Shown here: piece after piece, positions 17,308 through 26,500 of the stretch | Position numbering within the stretch: the first letter of the stretch is position 1 | Layout of the letters: every line of letters begins with the position of its first letter | Source of the DNA: Variovorax sp. | Lineage (GTDB): Bacteria > Pseudomonadota > Gammaproteobacteria > Burkholderiales > Burkholderiaceae_C | DNA length: 64,000 nucleotides | Direction: 5' to 3' | NCBI GenBank assembly: GCA_017744935.1 | Contig: JAGIAI010000009.1 | Span: 62,001-126,000, forward strand | Position numbers and translations under genes: made by a program | Notes under the pieces: generated by a model | The model's database searches: none | What the model saw: the letters and a program-made list of their open reading frames with translations, nothing else | Told to the model about the DNA's origin: nothing

Positions 17308-18756
17308 TCAGCGCAGCTTCTTCTGCACGGCGACGATCACCGCAGCGAACACCGAGATCCCTGCAACCCACAGGTACAACTGCTGGCCCGCAAGAAAGAG
17401 GGCCTGCGATTCGACCCCAGCGCCGGCGTCCCCCCTGCCGCCAAGCGCGGTGTATTCGAACATGCGCACGTTCTGCAGCGACACGGCGGCCACCGCGGAC
17501 GCCAGCGACACCATCATCTGCCGCATCACGTTCTTGGCCTGGTAGCCCTTGGCGAAGTGCGTGTCGCCCAGCGCCCTCCAGGTGAGCGAGGCCGCGGGCA
17601 GCACCATCATCACGCCGAACAGGCCGCGCACCGCGAGCGGGGCCAGCAGGGCGATGGGCTTTGCGTCAATGGCCAGGGTCGACATCCACCATGCCGATGC
17701 GGCCATGCACAGGCAGCCTGCCACCATCATGGGTCGCTTGTCCGCGATGCGGGCGGACCAGCGCAAGTACGCCAACACACCCACCAGGGCGACCGTACCC
17801 GCGAAGCTGTTGAGCCAGCCCGTGGTCAGCACCGGCAGCCCCATGCCCAGTTCGGCGAACTGCGGGAAGAGGTAGTTGCTGAAGCTGACGATGAAGTAGT
17901 ACAGCGCATACAGACCCAGGCCCGCCAGGTAGCCGGGGTGGGCGAGGTCGCGCAGGTGCAGCAGGGGCTCGTCGTTACGCCACTGGTGAACGCCGAACAG
18001 CCCCAGCAGCGTGATGCCGCCCAGCACGGCCAGCGCCAATTGTTCGGGGTGGGCCAGTAGCCGGTGGTCCGCCTCGACGAAGCTCCACTGCATCAGTCCC
18101 GCCGCGATCAGGAACAGCAGCACGGGGGCGAGCGACCAGCGCACCGGCGCCACGCTCTTGCCCACATGCCGCGGAATCAGACGCTGCACCCCGGCGACCA
18201 GTACCAGCACGATCGGCACCTGGATCCAGAACACCCACGGCCAGCCCCATGCATGCACCAGGTTGGCTGCCAGCGCCGGCGCCACGGCCCCCGCAGAGAA
18301 AACCGCAACCATGAAGGTGCGCGACGCCAGCGGGCGCATCTGCACCGAAAACAGCACCGGGATCAACACGCGCGTGCTCAGGAAGAAGGCGCCGCCGCCC
18401 ATGCCCTGCAGCATGCGTGAGGCGATCAGCTGGGGCAGGCTCGTGGCCAGCGCGCAGCCGATGTCGCCCAGCCCGAAAAGCAACAGCGCCAGCAGCAGGT
18501 AGCGGCGGTAGCCGAAATACCGCGTCATCCATTGCTGCAGCACGACCATGAGCATGTTGCCCACCGCGTAGCCCATCTGCACCAGCGCGAAGTCCTGCGG
18601 CTCGGCATGGATCGCCGCCAGGATGGGCGCGGCGGCGAACACGAACATCCCCACCTCGAGGAACTCCACGCCCACCAGCGCGCCGACGAGCAGCATCAGC
18701 AGGCGCTGCTTGTGCCTGTGCACTGTGCGCTGGTAGATGCCGCCGGCGCGGGTCAT
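17308..18756 (-). CDS. MFS transporter, DHA2/EmrB-like, 14 TM
   Basis: A 482-residue inner-membrane carrier with many hydrophobic segments. It has a cytoplasmic basic N-tail (YQRTVHRHKQR), the motif-A-like MTRYFGYRRYLL after TM2, and a second loop SRMLQGMGGGAFFLSTR typical of the 14-TM DHA2 drug:H+ antiporter branch. It lies downstream of, and in the same direction as, the liv transporter genes. It might export a pathway product or toxic intermediate; the substrate is unknown. Confidence 0.88.
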   Translation of the reverse strand: MTRAGGIYQRTVHRHKQRLLMLLVGALVGVEFLEVGMFVFAAAPILAAIHAEPQDFALVQMGYAVGNMLMVVLQQWMTRYFGYRRYLLLALLLFGLGDIGCALATSLPQLIASRMLQGMGGGAFFLSTRVLIPVLFSVQMRPLASRTFMVAVFSAGAVAPALAANLVHAWGWPWVFWIQVPIVLVLVAGVQRLIPRHVGKSVAPVRWSLAPVLLFLIAAGLMQWSFVEADHRLLAHPEQLALAVLGGITLLGLFGVHQWRNDEPLLHLRDLAHPGYLAGLGLYALYYFIVSFSNYLFPQFAELGMGLPVLTTGWLNSFAGTVALVGVLAYLRWSARIADKRPMMVAGCLCMAASAWWMSTLAIDAKPIALLAPLAVRGLFGVMMVLPAASLTWRALGDTHFAKGYQAKNVMRQMMVSLASAVAAVSLQNVRMFEYTALGGRGDAGAGVESQALFLAGQQLYLWVAGISVFAAVIVAVQKKLR

Positions 18757-18777
18757 TCCTTGGCGCGGGCCCTGAGG

Positions 18778-18840
18778 TCAGCCCGGCTTGGCGGCCAGCC
18801 GCACGAAGCCGGCAAGTTGTTCGATGAGCGTGGCATTCAT
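18778..18840 (-). CDS. 20-residue ORF between liv and MFS genes, possible gene remnant
   Basis: A short frame beginning MNATLIEQLAGFVRLAA and stopping after 20 codons, directly upstream of the MFS gene. It looks like the amphipathic start of a larger protein cut short, or it may be meaningless. No family is recognised. Confidence 0.15.
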   Translation of the reverse strand: MNATLIEQLAGFVRLAAKPG

Positions 18841-18843
18841 AGG

Positions 18844-19593
18844 TCAGTGGGCTGTAGCCTGGCCGAAATAGTGCTCCTCTACCTCGGGGTCGCGGGCCAG
18901 CACGTCGGCGTCGCCCTGCTTGACGATGCGGCCTTGCTCCAGCACGGCGGCGCGGTGCGCCGTCTCCAGCGCCAGGCGCGCGTTCTGCTCTACCAGGAAG
19001 ATGGTCATGCCCTCCTTGTTGAGTTGGCGGATGGCGCGGAACACGTCGGCGATGACGACAGGCGCCAGGCCGAGGCTGGGCTCGTCGAGCAGCAGAACGC
19101 GCGGGTGGCCCATGAGCGCGCGGCCGATCGCCAGCATCTGCTGCTGGCCGCCGGAGAGCGTGCCCGAGACTTGGTCGCGCCGCTCGGCCAGGATGGGAAA
19201 CAGCGCGAACACGCGGTCGAGGTCGGCCTGCACATTGCCCTTGCGCGCGCCCAGGGCCTCGCGGCCCAGCATCAGGTTTTCCAGCACCGACAGCGGCGCG
19301 ATCACGCGCCGCCCTTCGGGAACTTGGATCACGCCCAGGCGGGCGCGCTGGTACGAGGGGAGGGCGCTGAAATCGCGCTCTCCGAACTCGATGGCGCCGG
19401 TGGAGCGCACGATGCCCGTCACGGCGTTGACCAGGCTGGACTTGCCCGCGCCATTGGGGCCGATCAGGGCGAAGATCTCGCCCTGCTTGATCTGCAGCGA
19501 CACGCCGCGCAGTGCGGTGATGCCCTGGTAGTGCACTTCCAGCCGGTCGATGGACAGGGCGTGGGCGCCGGAGAGATTGATCGGACGGTTCAT
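18844..19593 (-). CDS. livF: Branched-chain amino acid-type ABC transporter, ATP-binding protein LivF
   Basis: ATPase subunit of a LivFGHMK-type importer. Its 249 residues carry Walker A GPNGAGKSS, signature LSGGQQQML and Walker B VLLLDEPSLGLAP; the short form without the LivG C-terminal extension identifies LivF. It is the last gene of the liv set, six bases after livG. These importers carry branched amino acids but also aromatic or alicyclic acids in Burkholderiales; the catabolic context favours the latter (inference). Confidence 0.94.
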   Translation of the reverse strand: MNRPINLSGAHALSIDRLEVHYQGITALRGVSLQIKQGEIFALIGPNGAGKSSLVNAVTGIVRSTGAIEFGERDFSALPSYQRARLGVIQVPEGRRVIAPLSVLENLMLGREALGARKGNVQADLDRVFALFPILAERRDQVSGTLSGGQQQMLAIGRALMGHPRVLLLDEPSLGLAPVVIADVFRAIRQLNKEGMTIFLVEQNARLALETAHRAAVLEQGRIVKQGDADVLARDPEVEEHYFGQATAH

Positions 19594-19598
19594 GCCGC

Positions 19599-20360
19599 TC
19601 AGCTCCCCAGATAGGCTTCGATCACCACCGGATCGGCCAGCACCGCCGCAGGCGCGCCCTGCGCGATCAGGCGGCCCGAGGCCGAGACGTACAGGTGCGA
19701 GCAGATCTGCGTGACGAAGCGCATGTTGTGCTCCACCAGCAGGATGGCCACGCCGTCGGCGGCCACCTGGCTGAAGATGCGGCCCAGCTCGGCGGCCTCG
19801 GTGTCGTTCATGCCGGCCACGGGCTCGTCGAGCAGCAGCAGCGTGGGCTTCATGGCCAGCGCGCGCATCATCTCGATGCGGCGCTGGTGACCGTAGGACA
19901 GCGTGCTCGCGCGGTGCTCGGCCAGGTGCGCCATGCCAAAGCGCTCCAGCAAGGCGACGGCCTCGGCGCGGTGGGCCGCCTGTTCGGCGCGCGCGGAGGG
20001 CAGGCCCATCAGGTTGGCCCAGAAGCCCGTGCGCTGGTGGACGTGAAAGCCCGAGAGCACGTTGTCCAGCACTGTTCCCTCACTGACCAGGCGGATGTTC
20101 TGAAAGGTGCGGGCCATGCCGGCGCGGGCCAAGTCGGCGGCCTCCAGCGTGGAAACGTCCTGGCCGTTGAACACGACGCGGCCGGACGTGAGCTTGAGGA
20201 TGCCCATGATGAGGTTGATCACCGTGGTCTTGCCCGCGCCGTTGGGGCCGATGAGGCCCGTGATGGTGCGCGCCGGCGCCGACAGGCTCAGGCCGTCGAC
20301 GGCGGGCAGGCCGCCGAAGCGCTTGCCCACGTTGTCGAGTTGAAGGGCGGGTGCGCTCAT
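19599..20360 (-). CDS. livG: ABC transporter ATP-binding protein LivG
   Basis: Second ATPase of the liv importer, 253 residues from ATG 20360. Walker A GPNGAGKTT, the LivG-typical ARAGMARTFQNIRL, signature TLSYGHQRRIEMMRAL, Walker B LLLLDEPVAGMN, and the C-terminal VVIEAYLGS that marks LivG. Its start overlaps the livM stop (ATGA), so the two are translationally coupled. Confidence 0.94.
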   Translation of the reverse strand: MSAPALQLDNVGKRFGGLPAVDGLSLSAPARTITGLIGPNGAGKTTVINLIMGILKLTSGRVVFNGQDVSTLEAADLARAGMARTFQNIRLVSEGTVLDNVLSGFHVHQRTGFWANLMGLPSARAEQAAHRAEAVALLERFGMAHLAEHRASTLSYGHQRRIEMMRALAMKPTLLLLDEPVAGMNDTEAAELGRIFSQVAADGVAILLVEHNMRFVTQICSHLYVSASGRLIAQGAPAAVLADPVVIEAYLGS

Positions 20361-21265
20361 TGGGCAACCTCCGTGCTTCGCACTGCGGTGCGAGCGCCTT
20401 CGGGCGGCCGGGCGGCGCTCGACTGGATCCTCCGGTCGTGCCGCCAGGCGGCCAGCGTGTCTGCGATGCCGTGGGGCAGGTAGATGATGATGAGCATGAG
20501 CAGCGCGCCCTGCACCACGCCGCGGTAGTCGGCGAAGAAGCGCACGAACTCCGGCAGCGTGGTCAGCACGGCCGAGCCCACCAGCGGTCCCCAGATCGAG
20601 GTGGCACCGCCCAGCACCGCCGAGGCCAGCGTGTGCACCATCATTCCGAAGCCGAACTCCTCGGGCTGGATGGCGTAGGAGTTGCACGCGTGGAGCGCGC
20701 CGGCCAGGCCCGCCAGCAGACCCGACAGCGTCATGGCCAGACGCTGGTGATAGGGCACTCGAATGCCCAGCGACACCGCCACGGTCTCGTCGGCGCGGAT
20801 CACGTCCATCGCGCGGCCCAGGCCGAAGCGGCCCAGTGTGTAGAGCAGCGCGGTGCACAGCGCCACAGCCAGCAGCAGCCACCCGGTCGTGGCCACCTTC
20901 GGGATGCCCGAGATGCCCAGTACGCCGTTGGTCACGCTGTCCCAGTTCTGTGCGATGGTGACCACCACCTGCACCAGCGCCAGCGTGGCCAGTGCCTGAA
21001 ACACACCGCGCAGGCGAGACAGCGGGTAGGCCATCAGCGCGCTGATCACGCCCGCCAGCAACGTGCCGCAGGCGATGGCGATGAGTGGCGGCCATGCCTG
21101 GCTGGTGATCAGGATGGCGGCGGTATAGGCACCGACCGCGGCATACGCTGCCGAGCCGATGGAAAAGGTACCTGCCCGCAGAACCACGGCCTGGCTCATT
21201 GCTAGCAGCGTGTAGACCAGCACGTGGTCGAGTACAGAACTGTAGGAAAGAAGGTAGTCGATCAT
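20357..21265 (-). CDS. livM: ABC transporter permease LivM
   Basis: Integral membrane permease of 302 residues from ATG 21265, with repeated hydrophobic segments and the permease coupling region (MDVIRADETVAVSLGIRV, then GLLAGLAGAL). It ends in a basic cytoplasmic tail. It overlaps livG downstream and livH upstream by four bases each. Confidence 0.94.
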   Translation of the reverse strand: MIDYLLSYSSVLDHVLVYTLLAMSQAVVLRAGTFSIGSAAYAAVGAYTAAILITSQAWPPLIAIACGTLLAGVISALMAYPLSRLRGVFQALATLALVQVVVTIAQNWDSVTNGVLGISGIPKVATTGWLLLAVALCTALLYTLGRFGLGRAMDVIRADETVAVSLGIRVPYHQRLAMTLSGLLAGLAGALHACNSYAIQPEEFGFGMMVHTLASAVLGGATSIWGPLVGSAVLTTLPEFVRFFADYRGVVQGALLMLIIIYLPHGIADTLAAWRHDRRIQSSAARPPEGARTAVRSTEVAQ

Positions 21266-22155
21266 TGCCGCTGCACCCGCATGACAGCCCCGGGCTTGCC
21301 GAACAGGCCCGTGGGTCGGATCAGGATGATCACGAAGAGGATGACGAAGGCGATGGCATCGGCCGCGGCGGAAGACACGTAGGCATAGGCCAGCGTCTGC
21401 ACCACCCCGATGACCACGCCACCTACCAGGGAGCCGGCGATGCTGCCCAGTCCGCCCAGGATGATGATGACGAAGGCCCGCATCAGGAAGGGCTCCCCCA
21501 TCAGGAAGTGCACCGAGTTGAAGGCCAGCCCGATGAGAACGCCGGCGAAGCCCGCCAGCGCGCCGGAGATGAAGAACACCTGCACGTTCACCCATTGCGC
21601 GTTGATGCCCAGCAGTTGCGCCGTGCCTTCCGAATGCGCCACGCAGCGGATGCGACGTCCGAAGCCGGTGTGATAGAGCGCATGGACCAGCCCGGCCACC
21701 AGCAGCAGCGCGCTGGCGAGGATGATCAGCTGCAGCAACTGGATCTGCAAGCCAAGGAATTCGAAGACCACCACCGGGAAGGTGTCCGCCGGAAACTGCC
21801 ACACCGCCGTGTTCGACGCCTTCTGCGCCAGCGCGACAAGCGCGATGCTGGCGCCGATGGAGCTGAGGATGTAGGAGAACTCCGGCGCGCCTCGCCGGCG
21901 CAGCGGGCGGAAAGCCAGCAAGTCCAGCAGCACTGACAGCAGCCCACCCGCCAGCATGCCCACGACCAGTGACAGGACGAACGACGCATCAAACGTCGTG
22001 GCGGTGTACAGGCCTGCGAAGGCGCCCCACATGAACACTGTGCCGTAGGCCATGTTCAGGATGTGGTTGACACCGAAGAGCAGAGTGAAGCCCAGCGCGA
22101 AGACGGCGAAGGTGCCGCCCACGACAAGACCGTTGAGAAGCTGTTGGACCAGCAT
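21262..22155 (-). CDS. livH: ABC transporter permease LivH
   Basis: A 297-residue permease with LLNGLVVGGTFAVFALGFTL at the N-terminus, a typical LivH opening, GVNHILNMAYG, and the coupling loop IRCVAHSEGTAQLLGINAQ. Start ATG 22155; the frame is open further upstream but lacks family sequence there. It follows the binding-protein gene after 34 bases. Confidence 0.94.
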   Translation of the reverse strand: MLVQQLLNGLVVGGTFAVFALGFTLLFGVNHILNMAYGTVFMWGAFAGLYTATTFDASFVLSLVVGMLAGGLLSVLLDLLAFRPLRRRGAPEFSYILSSIGASIALVALAQKASNTAVWQFPADTFPVVVFEFLGLQIQLLQLIILASALLLVAGLVHALYHTGFGRRIRCVAHSEGTAQLLGINAQWVNVQVFFISGALAGFAGVLIGLAFNSVHFLMGEPFLMRAFVIIILGGLGSIAGSLVGGVVIGVVQTLAYAYVSSAAADAIAFVILFVIILIRPTGLFGKPGAVMRVQRQ

Positions 22156-22189
22156 GGCGTGCCTTTGGAAGAGGGGAGCAGGTCGGCCG

Positions 22190-23323
22190 TCAGGGCGCAG
22201 CAACGAACTTGCCATCCTTGGCCATGAGCACGATGGCACCGTAGGTGGGCACGCGATCCTTCTGGTTCCACACGCCCGATCCAGTGACGATGGGCACATC
22301 GCGTACGCGGTGGTAGGCATCGCGCACCCTGTCGCGCGTCGGCGCGGGGCCGGCCTCCTTCACGGTTGCCAGCGCCACCTGGGCCAGCGAATAGGCTGAG
22401 GCGGCCCAGCTGTCCGGCTCCGTGCCCCAGCGCGCCTTGTAGGCGGCCTCGAAGGCCTTGTTCATAGGCCGGTCCGTGCCGGCCACGTAGTCCGACACGG
22501 CGATGGACCCTTCGGCCGCTGCGCCCGCGATGCTCAGGAACTTGGGCGACACCATTGCGATGGTGCCGATGGCGCGCACCTTCTCGGGCACCCCGGCTTG
22601 GCGCAGTTGCAGCATGATGTTGGCCGACTGCTCGGCGTAGGTGGCCAGGTACACCGCGTCCAATTCCAGGCTCTTGAGCTTGGTGGCCAGCGGCAGGAAG
22701 TTTGAGTCGCTGCTGACCACGGCTTCCTCGGCCACCACCGTGCCGCCCCCGGCCTTGAGCGTGTCGCGGAAGGCATTCTTGTATTCGATCAGTGCCTCGT
22801 TCGTTCGGTCGTACACGAGGGCGACTTTCCGGATCGGCGTCTTCTCCAGCACGTACTTGGCGGCCATCGGGCTGATGACGGCAGGTGACTGCTGGAACTT
22901 CAGCGTCCACGGGCCCGGCTTGAGAACGGCGTCCGAGGTGGCAAAGCTCAGGTTGGGCGTCTTGCGGTCGCTGAAGATAGGGGCCACGGCCACGCTGTCG
23001 GTGGTGGAAGAGGGGCCCAGCACCAGCACGGCGCGGTCGCGGTCTATGGCCTGGTTGACCAGGTTGATGGACTGGCCCTTGTCGCTGGCGTTGTCGCGCT
23101 CCTGCAGGTCGATCTTCTGGCCATTGATGCCGCCCTTGGCGTTGACTTCCTCCACCGCCAGCCGGATAGCCTTTTGGTAGTTGGCGCCGGCAAACGCGAC
23201 GGCGCCGGTGGAAGACTGGATGGATACCACGGCGATGTCCTCGGCGCGCGCAGATGCGGCGGCCAGGGTGGTCAGCGCGGCGATGCCGACCAGCTTCTTG
23301 AATGCGTTCTGGGTGTGTTGCAT
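22190..23323 (-). CDS. Periplasmic substrate-binding protein of the liv ABC transporter
   Basis: A 377-residue secreted receptor (Peripla_BP_6 fold). A Sec signal peptide runs through about residue 27 with likely cleavage after SARA. The mature part starts EDIAVVSIQSSTGAVAFAG and includes EVNAKGGINGQKIDL and RKVALVYDRTNEALIE. It is the first gene of the transporter set and sits 11 bases after the alcohol dehydrogenase stop. The ligand is unknown; the binding-site Ser/Thr pattern (SSTG, SSTTDS) is compatible with a carboxylate. Confidence 0.93.
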   Translation of the reverse strand: MQHTQNAFKKLVGIAALTTLAAASARAEDIAVVSIQSSTGAVAFAGANYQKAIRLAVEEVNAKGGINGQKIDLQERDNASDKGQSINLVNQAIDRDRAVLVLGPSSTTDSVAVAPIFSDRKTPNLSFATSDAVLKPGPWTLKFQQSPAVISPMAAKYVLEKTPIRKVALVYDRTNEALIEYKNAFRDTLKAGGGTVVAEEAVVSSDSNFLPLATKLKSLELDAVYLATYAEQSANIMLQLRQAGVPEKVRAIGTIAMVSPKFLSIAGAAAEGSIAVSDYVAGTDRPMNKAFEAAYKARWGTEPDSWAASAYSLAQVALATVKEAGPAPTRDRVRDAYHRVRDVPIVTGSGVWNQKDRVPTYGAIVLMAKDGKFVAAP

Positions 23324-23334
23324 GGTTTGCCTTC

Positions 23335-24405
23335 TCAGAAAACGAACACGCCCTTGCCGCCGGCCTGGCCGTCAAAGACGCGGTAGGCCTCCTCGGCCTG
23401 TTCGAGTTGCCAGCGGTCGGTGAAGAGCTTGTCCACCTCCACGCCGTGGTCGGCGATGAAGGTCACGCAGTCCTTCATGCTTGGCTCGGAGAAGGTGTAG
23501 GAGCCGAGGATGGTTCGCTGCTTGCCGATCACGTCCTTCATGCCGTCGATGTTGAGGTTGCCACCCACCGCCACCAGGGCGATGCGGCCCCAGGGGCGGG
23601 TGCAGCGCACCGCCTGCTGCTTGGGCATCTCGCCACCGGCGCAGTCCATGGCGCAGGTCGCGCCCAGGCCGCCAGTGAGCTTGAGGATTTCCTCGATGGG
23701 GTCGGCCTTGCTGCCGTCGATGGTGTGCGTCGCGCCGAACTCCTTGGCGCGCGCCACGCGGTCGGCCGAGATGTCGACGCCTATGACCTCTGCGCCCATG
23801 GCCGCGGCCAGCTGCGCGGCCGACAGTCCCACGGGGCCGAGACCGAACACGGCCAGCGTGTCGCGGGCGGTCAACTGAAGGCGCATTAGCGCGCCCCAGG
23901 CCGTGCCCGTGCCGCAGGACACGGCGGCGCCGGTCGTGTAGGAGACTTCCTCCGGCAGGTGCACCAGCGAGGTCACAGGCACTTTCATGTACTGCGCGTG
24001 ACCGCCGTGCTTGATCAGGCCGTGAATGTCCGCGCCGTGGTTGCACATCTGCGTCCAGCCGCTGCGGCAGTGGTCGCAGAGCTGGCAACCTTCGTAGTGG
24101 AAGACCGTGACGCGGTCGCCCACCTTGAACACGCGCGGGTCGACTGCCGAGCCCAGCGCCACGATCCGGCCGCAGGGCTCGTGGCCCGCGATGACGGCGG
24201 CGTCTTCCGCCATGCCGCGCGAGGCCAGGTCCTTGAAGCCCAGCGACTTGATCACCTCGGCGGGGTTGTTGCGATAGAAGTGCAGGTCGCTGCCGCACAT
24301 ACCGGAGGCCTTTATCTCGATGACTGCGTCTCCCGGTCCGGGTGTCGGGTCGTCGAAGTCCAGGATCTCCAGCTTTCTTTCGCCTCTGAAAACTACGCCT
24401 TGCAT
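23335..24405 (-). CDS. Zinc-dependent alcohol dehydrogenase (MDR family)
   Basis: A 356-residue MDR enzyme. Catalytic zinc ligands are in ASGMCGSDLHFYR and AGHEPCGRI. The structural zinc lobe has four Cys in GCQLCDHC...WTQMC. The NAD-binding motif is GLGPVGLSAAQL. AAGGAGA before ATG 24405 fixes the start. With the aldehyde dehydrogenase upstream it could convert an alcohol to an acid in two steps before CoA activation. Confidence 0.94.
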   Translation of the reverse strand: MQGVVFRGERKLEILDFDDPTPGPGDAVIEIKASGMCGSDLHFYRNNPAEVIKSLGFKDLASRGMAEDAAVIAGHEPCGRIVALGSAVDPRVFKVGDRVTVFHYEGCQLCDHCRSGWTQMCNHGADIHGLIKHGGHAQYMKVPVTSLVHLPEEVSYTTGAAVSCGTGTAWGALMRLQLTARDTLAVFGLGPVGLSAAQLAAAMGAEVIGVDISADRVARAKEFGATHTIDGSKADPIEEILKLTGGLGATCAMDCAGGEMPKQQAVRCTRPWGRIALVAVGGNLNIDGMKDVIGKQRTILGSYTFSEPSMKDCVTFIADHGVEVDKLFTDRWQLEQAEEAYRVFDGQAGGKGVFVF

Positions 24406-24425
24406 CGTGTTTGTCTCCTTATCGG

Positions 24426-25931
24426 TCAAGCTGCGTAAAGATTGGGGAACTGCCCTGTGGTGCTGATGACGGTGGTGCGCGTCTCCAGGTACGGGTCGAG
24501 CGCCTGGATGCCGTTCTCGCGGCCCCAGCCGCTGGCCTTGAAGCCGCCGTAGGGCGTCGACCAGCGCAGGAACGAATAGGTGTTGACCCAGACCATGCCC
24601 GCGTCGATGCGGCTGGACACTCGATGCGCGCGCCCCACGTCGCGGGTCCACAGGCCGGCGGTCAGGCCGTAGGGCGTGTCGTTGGCAATGGCCAGCGCCT
24701 CGTCCTCGTCCTCGAAGGGGATGAGCGATGCGACCGGGCCGAAGATCTCGTCGCGCGCGATGCGCATCTGGTTGTTCACACCGGCGAACACCGTGGGCTC
24801 GACGAAATAGCCGGCCGCGAGTTCGGGCGTCTCGATGCGGTGTCCGCCGGTGACGAGTTCCGCGCCGTCTTCCATTCCGTACTGGATGTACGACAGCGTC
24901 TTGTCCAACTGCTGCTGGTGCGCCTGAGGGCCCATGTGGTTGGAGTCGATCGACGGCAGGCCCACGCGAACGGCCATGGCACGTTCGCGGAAGGCCTCGA
25001 CCACACGGTCATACACCGCCCGCTCCACCAGCACGCGCGAGCCCAGCGCGCAACTCTGGCCGGTGAGCCGCCATGACGATGCGGTAGCGGCGTTGATGGC
25101 GTTGTCGATGTCCGCGTCCGCGAAGATGATGTGCGGCGCCTTGCCGCCCAACTCGAAGGTGAAGCGCTTGAGGTTGTCGGCGCCGGCGCGGACCATGCTC
25201 TTTGCGGTCTGCGTCGATCCGGTGAACGAGACCTTGTTCACATCGGGATGCTCCACCAGCCGCTGTCCGGCCGTTCGGCCGAAGCCCGGCACCACGTTGA
25301 ACACGCCAGGCGGAAAGCCCGCCTCGTGGATGAGCTTCGCCAGTTCCAGCGCCGAGACGGGCGTTTGCTCGGCCGGCTTGACTACCAGTGTGCAGCCTGC
25401 TGCCAGCGCAGCGCCCACCTTGAGGCAAGTGGCCAAGAGCGGCGCATTCCACGGAATGATGGCGCCCACCACGCCCACCGGCACGCGCGTTGTGAAGGCA
25501 TGCACGCTGTCGTCGATCGGAATGGTGCTGCCTTGCGCCTTGTCTGCCAGCGACGCGAACCAGTGATACCACTGCACTTGTGCGGCGAGGCTGGCCTTGT
25601 GCTCGCGCACCAGGTTGCCGTTGTCGCGCGACTCGATCACCGCCAGCCTCGGGATGGCGGCCGCAAAGAGGTCGGCGAAGCGGCGCAGCAGCGCTGCACG
25701 ATCATGGCCCGGCACTCGGCGCCATGTGGCGAAGGCCCGCCGGGCGGCCTCCACCGCCCGGTCGATGTCCTTGGCGCCACCCATGGGTGCGACAGCCCAG
25801 CCGCGACCGGTGGCGGGATCGATGCTCTCTACGAGCTCGCCGTCGATGGGGGCACCCCATTCGCCGTCGATGTAGAGGTGTTCGTAGCGCTCGAGCGCGG
25901 AGTCGGGCTTGGGGTTGGGAAGACTCTGCAT
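24426..25931 (-). CDS. NAD(P)-dependent aldehyde dehydrogenase
   Basis: A full-length 501-residue ALDH. The base Glu is in FELGGKAPHIIFA, the nucleophile Cys in TGQSCALGSRV, and the cofactor motif is TGSTQTAKSM. The late motif IFGPVASLIPFEDEDEAL is intact. It starts the minus-strand run that continues into the alcohol dehydrogenase (20-base gap) and the liv importer. The aldehyde substrate is unknown. Confidence 0.95.
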   Translation of the reverse strand: MQSLPNPKPDSALERYEHLYIDGEWGAPIDGELVESIDPATGRGWAVAPMGGAKDIDRAVEAARRAFATWRRVPGHDRAALLRRFADLFAAAIPRLAVIESRDNGNLVREHKASLAAQVQWYHWFASLADKAQGSTIPIDDSVHAFTTRVPVGVVGAIIPWNAPLLATCLKVGAALAAGCTLVVKPAEQTPVSALELAKLIHEAGFPPGVFNVVPGFGRTAGQRLVEHPDVNKVSFTGSTQTAKSMVRAGADNLKRFTFELGGKAPHIIFADADIDNAINAATASSWRLTGQSCALGSRVLVERAVYDRVVEAFRERAMAVRVGLPSIDSNHMGPQAHQQQLDKTLSYIQYGMEDGAELVTGGHRIETPELAAGYFVEPTVFAGVNNQMRIARDEIFGPVASLIPFEDEDEALAIANDTPYGLTAGLWTRDVGRAHRVSSRIDAGMVWVNTYSFLRWSTPYGGFKASGWGRENGIQALDPYLETRTTVISTTGQFPNLYAA

Positions 25932-26130
25932 TACTACGGAAGAAGGTTGGGGTTCGTCACTTGGTCACGCGCGGCGTGGCCGATTCGCGAACGGATGGTC
26001 TGCAGCGGCATGCGTGTCTCTGTGGATTGATACGCCATGCGAGCAGGAGGCACGCGTCGACGTATCTATCTCTTGTTGGATTCAATGTTGGACGCCGCCC
26101 CTGCCCGGCGCAATGCACGCGGCGCAGGTG

Positions 26131-26145
26131 TTCCGTACTTCAGAA
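26131..26145. promoter_or_regulatory. TTCCG-N5-type operator candidate
   Basis: TTCCGTACTTCAGAA, preceded by TG, repeats the ten bases TGTTCCGTAC found at 9240-9249. One arm base is mismatched. It lies upstream of an acyl-CoA synthetase remnant, 200 bases from the aldehyde dehydrogenase start. Confidence 0.4.
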
Positions 26146-26178
26146 CCTCCCCTGGGCAGGACAGTTTGCGGCGCGGCG

Positions 26179-26295
26179 CTGAATCGCCACCTGCGCGAGA
26201 ACATCGCACCCTGCAAGCGACCTGAGCGCATCGACGAACTGCCGGTCAATGCCTACGGCAAGGTGTTCAAGCTGCGCTTGCGCGCGCTGCTGTGA
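26179..26295 (+). pseudogene. 3' remnant of an AMP-forming acyl-CoA synthetase
   Basis: The translated frame gives a recognisable acyl-CoA synthetase C-terminus: LNRHLRENIAPCKRPERID followed by ELPVNAYGKVFKLRLRALL and a stop. The A10 motif with the adenylation Lys (NAYGKVFK) is intact, but nothing upstream belongs to the family. It is the last 38 codons of a deleted gene. Confidence 0.75.
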
Positions 26296-26309
26296 TGCGG
26301 CTGATGCCG

Positions 26310-26324
26310 GTCCGCAGTACGGAA
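26310..26324. promoter_or_regulatory. TCCG-N5-CGGAA operator candidate
   Basis: GTCCGCAGTACGGAA contains the GTACGGAAC string seen at 9317. It lies just after the synthetase remnant and 177 bases before the small ORF at 26501, so it may serve the acyl-CoA dehydrogenase transcript. Confidence 0.38.
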
Positions 26325-26500
26325 CGTTCTGCCTCTTGCGATTGACTTGGTTGTGTCGCACCAGCGAACCTGTCGTGGCCGTGATTGAAGCGGGTCTTTT
26401 CCATCGCCCGATCGCTTCGACTGGCATTCAACGACATAGATCTGAAGACAACCTTTCCGGCAACCTCAACTCCAAGCGGCTTGGCCTGCGCGTAACGAAT

